Below, piece after piece: positions 1 to 6,450 of a stretch of DNA of 7,603 nt (position 1 is its first letter; each line of letters begins with the position of its first letter). The DNA is from Actinomycetota bacterium. Lineage in GTDB: Bacteria; Actinomycetota; Actinomycetes; S36-B12. Where the stretch lies: assembly GCA_003506065.1 (NCBI GenBank), contig DNXA01000200.1:1-7603 (forward strand), in the 5' to 3' direction. Below the pieces are notes generated by a model, which was given only the letters and a program-made list of their open reading frames with translations, had not been told where the DNA came from and did not search any database. The translations under genes and the position numbers were made by a program.

Positions 1-330
1 TTGAATCGGAATATCGCTGTGTACTTCATCCCGGATTCCGAGTCGTCGATCATCACGCGATCTGTCGTTGGCTACGGAACGCCAACCCGGGTGTTCTCTG
101 ATACCAAGGAGATTGTGTCTGGCTACTTCGTCGTCAGCACCGATTACCTCGTACGCACCAACACCGAACGTCGACGGGTGCTGTTCATGCACGAGCTTGG
201 CCATGCCCTGGGTCTTGCGGACAGCGACGATCCGGACAACATCATGTTTCGGTACTTGGATACCACCGTCAGTCTGGGTGCCGGAGATATCGCAGGTATC
301 CAGGCAATAGAGAAGGCGTGCAGCGGCTAG
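1..330 (+). CDS. Metzincin-like zinc metalloprotease, C-terminal part (5' end probably off window)
   Basis: The visible 109 residues contain the zinc site HELGHALGLAD (H64, E65, H68, G71, D74), followed by DPDNIMF. That segment resembles the end of a matrixin-type catalytic domain, with M82 as the Met-turn candidate. Glu65 would be the general base and His64/His68 zinc ligands. The third ligand position, usually His in matrixins, is Asp74, as in snapalysin-type HEXXHXXGXXD enzymes. A TTG codon opens the window, but a metzincin domain normally needs more sequence before the zinc helix and no signal peptide is visible, so the gene almost certainly begins upstream. It ends with TAG 12 bp before the stop of the convergent MFS gene, and no clear terminator lies between them. 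The likely role is extracellular peptide hydrolysis; the substrate is unknown. Confidence 0.8.
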   Translation: MNRNIAVYFIPDSESSIITRSVVGYGTPTRVFSDTKEIVSGYFVVSTDYLVRTNTERRRVLFMHELGHALGLADSDDPDNIMFRYLDTTVSLGAGDIAGIQAIEKACSG

Positions 331-342
331 GTGCGAGCTGCC

Positions 343-2070
343 TCATACGCGAACGCCAGCGGTCATGATCACCTGACGTGGCGGGTGGTGCTCGTCGATG
401 ACCGCCAGCTCCTCAAGGTCCTGCCAGCCCTGGGCGTGCACCACGATCCGGTACTGCCCCGGCTCGGGCAGGGTGACCGAGTAGTTGCCCTTTGCGTCGG
501 TGCGCTCCCAGTCGATCTGCTCACCTTCAGGGGTGGAGAAGACGAGCTGAGCATTGTTGATTCCGATGCCATCGATATTGGTGACGCTGCCGTGCAATAC
601 GAACTCATGCGGGCGTTCGTGCATGAGTTCTTCATCCTGATGAGCCAAAGCGCCCACGCCAGCGGAGACTGCAACGTTTGCATCATCAAGATTGCGCGGC
701 AGGAACCAGCCGACGAATGCAGCAAGCAGAGCAGCAATTGCAGCACCGATGTAGACAAGCTTGAAGGCTTCGAGTTGCGGAAGCACCGCACCTCCAGCAA
801 CTTCCAAAGTCACGCCCGTCAGGATCGCGGCGACCGCTGCACTGGAGACCGAGGTGCCCATCGTGCGCATGACGTTGTTGAGTCCATTGGCTGCTGAGGT
901 CTCCGAGATCGGCACGACGCGCATGATGATGTTCGGCGCCGCCGAGAAGGCGATCATGGTTCCGCCAGACACGATGATCGCGCCGATGGCAATCTCCCAG
1001 ACCGCCGAGATGTAGAGGTATCGGAAGGCATAGCCCGCAGCAAGGATGAAACAGCCGGTGAGCAGGGCCCGCTTGGGTCCGAACTGCGTGACGATGCGCG
1101 CGGCAACAGGGGCCATCGCGACCATCGCCGCTGCTGAAGGCAGCAGCACCAGCCCCGATTGGAAGACAGTGAGACCAAAGCCATAGCCAGTGCTGGTTGG
1201 CATTTCCAGCATCTGCGTGCTGGACAGGATGTTGGCGTACATCGCGATGCCCACGACAAAGGTCGCCATGTTGGTCAGCAAGACCGGCTTGTGCATGGTG
1301 GTGCGCAGATCGATGACTGGCTGACTCACCCGCAACTCAAGAGGGATCCAGATCGCAAACAGTGCAGCGGATGCCGCAAAGAGCCCGAGGATCGAAGGGT
1401 TCGTCCATCCCCAGTGCTCGCCCTTGGTGATGGCCAGCAGCAGCGCAGTGAGCCAGAGGGAGATGAGCCCGGCTCCGATGTAGTCGAACTTGCCACCACT
1501 GCGGATCGGGGATTCAGGGACGACGATCAGAATCGCAATCAAGCTGAGGACACCGGTGATCGCGGATACACCGAAGATTGCGTGCCAGCCCAGAGTCTGG
1601 AAGATGAAGCCACCAAGTGGCAGGCCGATGCCAGCACCGATGCCCATGGTTCCGCTCATCAGTGCAATCGCGCCTGGCAGTTTCTGCGGCGGAATCTGAT
1701 CGCGCATGATGCTCATGCCGATGGGGATCAAGGCCATGGCGAAGCCTTGAAGAATTCGCGCAACGAGCATCTGCGGGAAGGTGGTGCCGAAGGCGCCGAT
1801 CAACGAACCCACGATCAGCACCGCAAGGCTGAGGATCATCATGCGGCGCTTGCCGTACATATCGGCGAGCTTGGCCACCGATGGGATCGCGACAGAACTG
1901 GAGATCAGGGTCGCGGTGATCAGCCACGAGGCCTGCTCCGCAGTGCAATTGAGCAGAGCAGGGATCTCAGAGAGCAGCGGGATGAACACCGTCTGCATGA
2001 TCGACACGACTGCGCCGCTGACCGCCAGCACAGCGATGATGGCATTGGGCGAATACGTGCGAGTCTTCAA
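343..2070 (-). CDS. MFS drug-exporter-like transporter (14 TM) with C-terminal carboxypeptidase-regulatory-like beta domain
   Basis: The product is a 575-residue membrane protein. Residues ~8 to 458 hold about 14 hydrophobic segments, the topology of DHA2 (EmrB/QacA) proton-coupled exporters. Motif A is visible after TM2 as KLADMYGKRR (67-76). A Gly-rich motif-C-like stretch, GIGAGIGLPLGG (143-154), occupies TM5. After a polar linker (459-488), residues ~489-572 form a soluble domain with the signature of carboxypeptidase-regulatory-like/CnaB-type beta sandwiches (GSVTN, then TDAKGNYSVTLPEPGQYRIVV); similar tails occur on actinobacterial MFS proteins. The TTG start at 2070 is chosen because AAGGAG lies 9 nt upstream (2080-2085, minus strand) and the first TM follows immediately. 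The gene lies 63 bp downstream of dinG but has its own -10-like box and a palindromic operator, so inducible efflux of a toxic compound is the likely role. The substrate cannot be read from the sequence. Confidence 0.9.
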   Translation of the reverse strand: MKTRTYSPNAIIAVLAVSGAVVSIMQTVFIPLLSEIPALLNCTAEQASWLITATLISSSVAIPSVAKLADMYGKRRMMILSLAVLIVGSLIGAFGTTFPQMLVARILQGFAMALIPIGMSIMRDQIPPQKLPGAIALMSGTMGIGAGIGLPLGGFIFQTLGWHAIFGVSAITGVLSLIAILIVVPESPIRSGGKFDYIGAGLISLWLTALLLAITKGEHWGWTNPSILGLFAASAALFAIWIPLELRVSQPVIDLRTTMHKPVLLTNMATFVVGIAMYANILSSTQMLEMPTSTGYGFGLTVFQSGLVLLPSAAAMVAMAPVAARIVTQFGPKRALLTGCFILAAGYAFRYLYISAVWEIAIGAIIVSGGTMIAFSAAPNIIMRVVPISETSAANGLNNVMRTMGTSVSSAAVAAILTGVTLEVAGGAVLPQLEAFKLVYIGAAIAALLAAFVGWFLPRNLDDANVAVSAGVGALAHQDEELMHERPHEFVLHGSVTNIDGIGINNAQLVFSTPEGEQIDWERTDAKGNYSVTLPEPGQYRIVVHAQGWQDLEELAVIDEHHPPRQVIMTAGVRV

Positions 2071-2079
2071 GTTCAGTCG

Positions 2080-2085
2080 CTCCTT
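2080..2085 (-). promoter_or_regulatory. Ribosome binding site supporting the TTG start of the MFS gene
   Basis: The minus strand reads AAGGAG here, 9 nt before TTG at 2070. It is the strongest Shine-Dalgarno match I found before any gene in the window and decides the start in favour of TTG. Confidence 0.7.
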
Positions 2086-2088
2086 GAG

Positions 2089-2110
2089 GAAGTGAACGCT
2101 TGTTCACTTC
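2089..2110. promoter_or_regulatory. 22-bp perfect palindrome (9-4-9), TetR-type operator candidate
   Basis: The arms GAAGTGAAC (2089-2097) and GTTCACTTC (2102-2110) are exact reverse complements around the spacer GCTT. The site lies between a -10-like TATACT (2113-2118, minus strand) and the MFS ribosome binding site, so a bound repressor would block transcription start or early elongation. The form GTGAAC-n4-GTTCAC is typical of TetR-family repressors that control drug exporters. No regulator gene is present in the window, so the binding protein is an inference. No T-run follows on either strand, which argues against a terminator. Confidence 0.7.
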
Positions 2111-2124
2111 GGAGTATATGCTCC
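2111..2124 (-). promoter_or_regulatory. -10-like element (TATACT) within an imperfect 14-bp palindrome upstream of the MFS gene
   Basis: The minus strand reads TATACT at 2118-2113, a good -10 hexamer match, placed so that transcription would begin inside the adjacent 22-bp operator. It is embedded in a near-palindrome with GGAG/CTCC ends (12 of 14 positions symmetric). I see no convincing -35 hexamer at 16-18 bp spacing. A TTGAAC occurs at 2133-2128, but only 9 bp from the -10, which is too close. Confidence 0.4.
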
Positions 2125-2133
2125 AGCGTTCAA

Positions 2134-4104
2134 CTACTCGTCACCCTGCGTTTGCTTGAAGCCCTGATCAAGCCTTTTCAATGCTCCGATCACGGTGGCT
2201 CGGTCAGTGGTGAACCAGAACGGCGGCAGGCTGGCGCTCAGGGCTCGGGAGTAGCCCGCCGTCGCCAAACGCGAGTCCAGCACGGCCACCACCCCTCGGT
2301 CATCGAGCCCGCGAATCAGGCGCCCAGCGCCCTGGGCCAGCAGCAGCCCGGCCTTGGGCACGGCAATGCTGCGAAAGCCCGAACCACCCGCGTCATCGAT
2401 GGCCTGCTGCCGGGCGGCAACCAGCGGATCATCAGGTCGAGGGAAGGGGATGCGATCGATGACCACGCAGATGCACGACTCCCCGGGCACATCGACTCCC
2501 TGCCACAGCGAGACTGTGCCGAGCAGGGTGCTGGCTGGACGATCGGCGAAGTTCTTCACCAGCGGGCCAACGGCATCGCCACGCTTGTGCACCAGCAGGG
2601 GGTACTGCTCAGTGTTCAAGCGAACCTGCAGGTATTCCGCCGCTCGCTCCACTCCGCGCCAACTGGAGAACAAAGCGAGGGTGCGACCGCCCGCTGCCTC
2701 AATCAGTTCAGCCAGGGTGTCGAGGGCTTCCATCGGCACGCCATCGCGATTGGGCGCCGGCAGTTCGCTTGCCACATAGAGGATGCCCTGCTTGGCGTGA
2801 TCAAAGGGCGAGCCAACATCCATCGTGGTGACCGGCTCGTTGCTCAGGCCAAGGCTTGCGATCAGCGAATCGAAGCCGCCGCCAACGGTGAGCGTCGCAC
2901 TGGTGAGCACCACTGGTGATCGACTGAACAGCGACTCGCGGAGCAGGCCGCCCACGGACAGCGGAGCCCTGCGCAGGATCGGCGCGCGGTTCTCTCCCGG
3001 ATCGATCCACACCACTTCACGATCGTCAGCAACCAGCATCCCGCCCGAAGTGTCATTGAGCTCCTCGACTGCCGCCTTGGTCTGCTGCAGGCGCGCGAGC
3101 GCATCGGGATCGGCCGTCTCCTTGTTCATGTTGAGCACGGTCATCACTTTGTGACTGGCATCGCGGAGCAAGGTGAGTGACAGGACGAGTTCGGATGGCA
3201 GGGGTTGCAGCCGGGTGGGTCCGGGAAGCCCCAGAGCTGCCTCGCGCAAGGCTTCGTCAAGGGAATCCAGCGCGTACTGCAACTGCATCAGCGTCGCCTC
3301 GTCAACGAAACGACTCGACCTGCTGATCGTGCGTTCAGCCAAGGCAATGCTCAACTCACCAGTGAGCGCACTTGTCGCACGGTCGACGAGCTCGTGGCCT
3401 TCATCGATGATGACTGCCGAATGCTCTGGCAGCACCGGAATGCCTTCAAGAGCATCGACGGCGAGCATTGCGTGATTGGTGATGACGATGTCGGCCTCGT
3501 TGGCCAGCACCCGACGTTTGGCAGTGAAGCACTCCTCGCCGTACACGCACTTGGTTTCCCCGACACATTCACGCCGACCTACCGAAAGACTGCGCCACAC
3601 CCGCGCATCGATCTCATCGTCGTACTCATCGCGATCACCGGTCTCGGTCTGCTCGGCCCAAGCGCGCACCGCGACCACCTGCTGGCCCAGTGCACTTCTT
3701 GGCGTGTCGAACAGCGCTTCGGACTCATCTTCTGGCACTGAGCCATGCAGCTTCTGCAGGCAGATGTAGTTGTTGCGACCCTTCAGCACTGCGTAGGTGA
3801 CGGGCCTGTGCAGTTGGCCTTCAAGTGCAGTGGTGAGTCGCGGAAGATCATTCTCGATCAACTGCCGCTGCAGCGCAAGGGTTGCCGTGGCGATGATGAC
3901 CGAGTCATTGGTGGCTACCGCATGCAAGGCCGCAGGCACGAGATAGCCCAAGGATTTTCCGGTGCCGGTGCCGGCCTGGATGATGGCGTGGCCGCCGCCT
4001 TCGATCGAATCAGCGACTGCATGCGCCATCGCGTGCTGACCCTCGCGACGTTGACCGCCGATCGACTCAACTACGGCGTCGAGGGCATCATCAAGCTCAG
4101 ACAC
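2134..4104 (-). CDS. dinG: ATP-dependent DNA helicase, DinG/XPD-like with Fe-S cluster
   Basis: The product is a 656-residue superfamily 2 helicase. Walker A is QAGTGTGKS (43-51) and the Walker B/DEAH box reads DEGH (234-237). Motif VI is QGAGRLIR (591-598), with the putative arginine finger in it. Cys115, Cys180, Cys186 and Cys192 lie between motifs I and II in the spacing expected for the 4Fe-4S domain of XPD/DinG helicases, which unwind DNA 5' to 3' and act on D-loops, R-loops or G-quadruplexes during repair. The GTG start at 4104 is chosen because an AGGG lies ~6 nt upstream, and because the reading frame above it is really the hflX tail read in another frame. ATG 4122 and GTG 4110 are alternatives. 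GTG overlaps the TGA of the hflX relic by 8 nt, the remains of tight hflX-dinG coupling. No LexA box was seen. Confidence 0.93.
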   Translation of the reverse strand: MSELDDALDAVVESIGGQRREGQHAMAHAVADSIEGGGHAIIQAGTGTGKSLGYLVPAALHAVATNDSVIIATATLALQRQLIENDLPRLTTALEGQLHRPVTYAVLKGRNNYICLQKLHGSVPEDESEALFDTPRSALGQQVVAVRAWAEQTETGDRDEYDDEIDARVWRSLSVGRRECVGETKCVYGEECFTAKRRVLANEADIVITNHAMLAVDALEGIPVLPEHSAVIIDEGHELVDRATSALTGELSIALAERTISRSSRFVDEATLMQLQYALDSLDEALREAALGLPGPTRLQPLPSELVLSLTLLRDASHKVMTVLNMNKETADPDALARLQQTKAAVEELNDTSGGMLVADDREVVWIDPGENRAPILRRAPLSVGGLLRESLFSRSPVVLTSATLTVGGGFDSLIASLGLSNEPVTTMDVGSPFDHAKQGILYVASELPAPNRDGVPMEALDTLAELIEAAGGRTLALFSSWRGVERAAEYLQVRLNTEQYPLLVHKRGDAVGPLVKNFADRPASTLLGTVSLWQGVDVPGESCICVVIDRIPFPRPDDPLVAARQQAIDDAGGSGFRSIAVPKAGLLLAQGAGRLIRGLDDRGVVAVLDSRLATAGYSRALSASLPPFWFTTDRATVIGALKRLDQGFKQTQGDE

Positions 4105-4266
4105 GCGCACCCTGGAGCACATTTGCTTGGTGCTTCGGCACGCGGGCATGCATGTGGGTGCCTTCGGCAAGATGATCGAGATTGATGAGATCGCCCGGTT
4201 CGTGCATGCGGGTGATGATATGCCCGCGCGAATAGGGCACATCGAGATCGAGCTCCTGCATCAACT
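4090..4266. repeat. Direct repeat copy 1: hflX 3' end plus dinG start (next to dinG)
   Basis: This copy aligns without gaps to 5118-5294 (offset 1028). Over the 170 nt at 4097-4266 I count 32 mismatches, so ~81% identity. Of these, 19 fall at third, 9 at first and 4 at second codon positions in the hflX frame. Similarity also covers the first codons of dinG (ATCAAG before the shared TCAGAC) and fades below 4090 and above ~4266. The pair flanks gene X exactly. Confidence 0.93.
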
Positions 4267-4279
4267 TCGCCAAGCTGAC
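4097..4279 (-). pseudogene. hflX: hflX 3'-end relic (last ~60 codons of a second hflX copy)
   Basis: In the frame ending with TGA at 4099-4097, this stretch encodes an HflX C-terminus with no stop or frameshift. It includes LMQELDLDVPYSRG, LDHLAEGTH and HARVPK, and ends in VLQGARV. Against residues 377-431 of the full HflX at 5125-6420 it matches 42 of 55 residues. It has no GTPase domain, no plausible start and follows the TAG of gene X directly, so it should not be translated as a protein of its own. Its TGA overlaps the dinG GTG start (GTGTCTGA), which suggests that this is the original end of hflX in front of dinG, displaced when the DNA between the repeats arrived. The upper limit of the homology, between 4266 and 4279, is uncertain. 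Confidence 0.9.
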
Positions 4280-5122
4280 CTAGCGACGCACTTTGAAGTG
4301 CTGCACGAGGTTGGGGTCGCCGTTCGGGTCCTGAAGGAAATTGGCCCCCACGCGCACCTCAGTCAGCCGTGCTCCGGTGGGAACCTTCGGAAGGCAGAGG
4401 TCATGCATGTTGTCGTCCATCGGTGTCGTGCTGTGGTCGGCCAAGTCGGCAACGGCCAGCGGTCGCACGTTGATGATCGTGCCGTTGGGCAAGGTGAACA
4501 GAGCCCGATACGACTTCACCACAGCATCGCCAACCTCGGTGCCTCCGGGATAGGCAGTCATGCCGTTTGACCACACGACTCGCACGAAGGTGCTGCCAAC
4601 TGTGCAGGCGTTCTTGTCGTCGGTGATCATGCGCGGAGTCAGAATCCACGCATCTGCAATGTCTGGCCCTGCCTCGATCTGCACGATGCTGTGAGCCAGA
4701 CCGGGCGCTATCGGGCGCCAGCTGCTGCCAAGCGGCGGACGGCCGTCTAGACCGTCGACCACCGTGACTGTCACGGGTCGTGCCGCTGACGGATCGCCGA
4801 AATCGCCAATGAGATTGACGGTCTGCAACTCGTTCGGCTCGTCGGGCGGGAACTGCAGCGCGCACGTCGGGTGGACGGTCGTGCCGTTGTCGCGAGTGAT
4901 GACGAAGTCGTCGACGGAGATCGTCGAAGTTCGGATGAACCAGTTGAATGTCACCGGGATGTTGTCCAGGCCCGTCTCGCCGGTCGGGCACTTGTTGCCG
5001 TTATTCAGGCCCCAGGCTGCGCTCACTATGCGAGCACCCGCAGGTGCGGCAGCCACCGCGGGAACCGCAAGGAGCGCAGTCGCAACGACTGAGCAGACGA
5101 AGAGCAGACGGCGCGATATCAA
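4280..5122 (-). CDS. Exported protein of unknown function (gene X), probable beta-rich fold
   Basis: The product is 280 residues and I do not recognise a named family. Residues 1-30 form a Sec signal peptide: ISRR, a hydrophobic core at ~6-21, and an Ala-rich cleavage region around VAAAPAGA. The mature part has four cysteines (45, 87, 173, 243), enough for two disulfides. Alternating hydrophobic/polar stretches such as PVTVTVVD and FVRVVWSNG, with many Gly/Asn/Asp turns, suggest one or two beta-sandwich domains. There is no lipobox, no sorting signal and no transmembrane segment beyond the leader. The TTG start at 5122 lies 2 nt after the hflX TGA and has no clear Shine-Dalgarno, so it probably depends on coupling to hflX translation. 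A 280-aa exported protein between hflX and dinG is out of place, and the gene is bounded by the hflX-tail direct repeats, so it looks like acquired cargo. Confidence 0.8.
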   Translation of the reverse strand: MISRRLLFVCSVVATALLAVPAVAAAPAGARIVSAAWGLNNGNKCPTGETGLDNIPVTFNWFIRTSTISVDDFVITRDNGTTVHPTCALQFPPDEPNELQTVNLIGDFGDPSAARPVTVTVVDGLDGRPPLGSSWRPIAPGLAHSIVQIEAGPDIADAWILTPRMITDDKNACTVGSTFVRVVWSNGMTAYPGGTEVGDAVVKSYRALFTLPNGTIINVRPLAVADLADHSTTPMDDNMHDLCLPKVPTGARLTEVRVGANFLQDPNGDPNLVQHFKVRR

Positions 5123-5294
5123 GTTCAGACGCGCGCAGCCTGGAGCACGTTCGCGAGGTACTTCGGAACACGGGCATGCACATGCGTGCCCTCGGCCAGA
5201 TGATCAAGATCGATGACATCGCCGAGTTCGTGCACGCGGGAGATGAGGTCACCGCGGGAGTAGGGCACCACCAGATCAACCTCCTGCATCAACT
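5118..5294. repeat. Direct repeat copy 2: hflX 3' end plus dinG-start relic (part of the intact hflX)
   Basis: This is the partner of 4090-4266. On the minus strand it runs through the hflX stop (TGA, 5127-5125) and then reads TCTGAACTTGAT, which in the dinG frame still encodes Ser-Glu-Leu-Asp, the residues that follow the dinG initiator. The codon matching the dinG GTG start is GTC here. The relic shows that this copy too once stood in front of a dinG gene, so the whole hflX/dinG junction was duplicated rather than just the hflX end. Confidence 0.9.
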
Positions 5295-6420
5295 GCGGAA
5301 GATCCTCTTCAATGGCGAGCAGCAACTCTTCAATGCCCTGCCCGGTGAGGGCGGAGACCACAACTGCATGTGGCTCACGACGCAGCAGGTGAACGAGCTG
5401 ATCCTGGTCGGCCTGGTCAGCCTTGTTGATCACGATGAGTTCAGGGATGTTTGAGGCCTCGATGTCATTGAGCACCTCGCGCACGGCGGCGATCTGCTCT
5501 TCAGGTGCTTCATCGCTGCCATCGACAATGTGCAGGATGAGATCAGCGCCCTTGACCTCTTCGAGGCTGGATCTGAAGGCCTCGACGAGTTGGTGAGGCA
5601 GGTGACGGACGAAGCCGACGGTGTCGGTGAGGGTGAACTCCTTGCCTGCAGGAGTCTTCGTCTTGCGAATGGTCGGATCAAGGGTGGCGAACAGCGCATT
5701 CTCAACGAGCACACCAGCACCCGTGATGCGATTGAGCAGGCTCGATTTGCCGGCGTTGGTGTAGCCGACGACCGAGCAGGTGGGCACGGGCACGCGCAGG
5801 CGTTTGCTGCGCTGCACGCCGCGCTGCTTTTGCACGGTCGAAAGCTCGTGCTTGAGCCGGGTGATGCGGTCGCGGACGAGGCGGCGGTCCTGCTCAAGCT
5901 GCGTTTCGCCTTCGCCGCCCAGTTTGCCCTTGCCGCGCTGGCGCGAAAGGTGGGTCCAGGCGCGGGAGAGGCGGGGCAGGGAGTATTCCATGCGCGCGAG
6001 GGCGACCTGCAGCACGGCCTCGCGGGTGTGCGCACGGTCGGCGAAGATGTCGAGAATGACCTCCTCGCGGTCGATCACGGCCAGGCCGGAGAGTTTTTCC
6101 CAGTTGCGCTGCTGGGCGGGTGAGAGCGATTCGTCGATCACGATCAGGTCGCAATCGAGACCCTTGGCCTGGGCGATGACCGAATCGGTGCGGCCGCTGC
6201 CCAGCAGGGTGGCGGGCGTGGGTGCGCGCAGGTTGATGAGGTCGGAACTGACCACCTCGATGCGCAGGTTTTCGACCAGCTCCTTGAGCTCGCCGAGCAG
6301 TTCCTGGGCCTCGCCGGGCTGCATGTCGGGCGTTTGCACGCCCACGAGGTAGGCGCGTTCGCAGCGGTTGGGATCAACCGGCGGAGTGTTGTCGAGGAAA
6401 TCGGCCATGCGGTCGGCCAC
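5125..6420 (-). CDS. hflX: Ribosome-associated GTPase HflX (apparent chimera)
   Basis: The product is 431 residues, a normal length for HflX, a GTPase that binds 50S subunits and splits stalled ribosomes. The N-terminal HflX domain (~21-160) is followed by the GEGETQLEQDRR helix region (169-180). The G domain comes next: G1 GYTNAGKS (219-226), a G2 candidate in FATLDPT, G3 DTVGF (266-270), G4 NKAD (332-335) and G5 SAL (356-358). The start is GTG 6420, or possibly ATG 6408; neither has a strong Shine-Dalgarno. The gene follows the cupin stop by 30 bp. The two halves do not match. Up to about codon 227 the protein (SPAQQRNWEKL, no Gly-rich linker) and its ~69% GC recall Verrucomicrobia; afterwards the protein (LPHQLVEAFRSSLEEV) and its ~59% GC recall Actinobacteria. 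The reading frame is intact across the join. Confidence 0.93.
   Translation of the reverse strand: MADRMADFLDNTPPVDPNRCERAYLVGVQTPDMQPGEAQELLGELKELVENLRIEVVSSDLINLRAPTPATLLGSGRTDSVIAQAKGLDCDLIVIDESLSPAQQRNWEKLSGLAVIDREEVILDIFADRAHTREAVLQVALARMEYSLPRLSRAWTHLSRQRGKGKLGGEGETQLEQDRRLVRDRITRLKHELSTVQKQRGVQRSKRLRVPVPTCSVVGYTNAGKSSLLNRITGAGVLVENALFATLDPTIRKTKTPAGKEFTLTDTVGFVRHLPHQLVEAFRSSLEEVKGADLILHIVDGSDEAPEEQIAAVREVLNDIEASNIPELIVINKADQADQDQLVHLLRREPHAVVVSALTGQGIEELLLAIEEDLPQLMQEVDLVVPYSRGDLISRVHELGDVIDLDHLAEGTHVHARVPKYLANVLQAARV
5728..5760. other. Putative recombination or assembly junction inside hflX
   Basis: This stretch encodes the nearly invariant P-loop segment (about GYTNAGKSSLLN) of HflX. 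GC content is 211/360 in 5401-5760 and 250/360 in 5761-6120 by hand count, and the family resemblance of the protein changes at the same place. Highly conserved P-loop codons are a natural site both for a false join between two genomes in an assembly graph and for short-homology recombination. The exact breakpoint cannot be fixed from one sequence. Confidence 0.55.
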
Positions 6421-6450
6421 GGTGGACCGTCCCGCTCCGGTCCCGCAAGT

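Noticed and set aside
320..341. GCAGC/GCTGC inverted repeat between the convergent metalloprotease and MFS genes as a bidirectional terminator
   Set aside because: The arms are five bp with a 12-nt loop and no T-tracts; too weak to call.
331..897. Plus-strand open frame after the metalloprotease
   Set aside because: It is antisense to the MFS C-terminal region, has no domain signature, and conflicts with the strong minus-strand coding signal.
2089..2110. 22-bp palindrome as a terminator for dinG
   Set aside because: No T-run follows on the minus strand (CTCAAGG follows), the stem is not GC-rich, and it sits at a promoter, so an operator fits better.
1159..2919. Long plus-strand open frame (586 codons) across the MFS and dinG genes
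   Set aside because: It runs antisense to two well-supported genes and across their intergenic operator. The product is rich in Arg, Gln, Asp and His with no recognisable domain, the usual shadow of GC-rich coding DNA.
4105..4242. 46-residue N-terminal extension of DinG back to 4242
   Set aside because: The added residues come from reading the hflX-tail relic in another frame. A GTG with a better-placed AGGG at 4104 gives a normal DinG N-terminus, and the same off-frame peptide appears at the intact hflX end.
4090..5294. Insertion sequence or transposon explaining the direct repeats
   Set aside because: No transposase or integrase frame and no terminal inverted repeats were seen. Repeats of ~177 bp at 81% identity are far too long and too diverged to be a target-site duplication.
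6424..6443. Inverted repeat GGACCG/CGGTCC between cupin and hflX as a terminator or attenuator
   Set aside because: It is only a 6-bp stem with an 8-nt loop and no T-run, in very GC-rich DNA where such repeats arise by chance.
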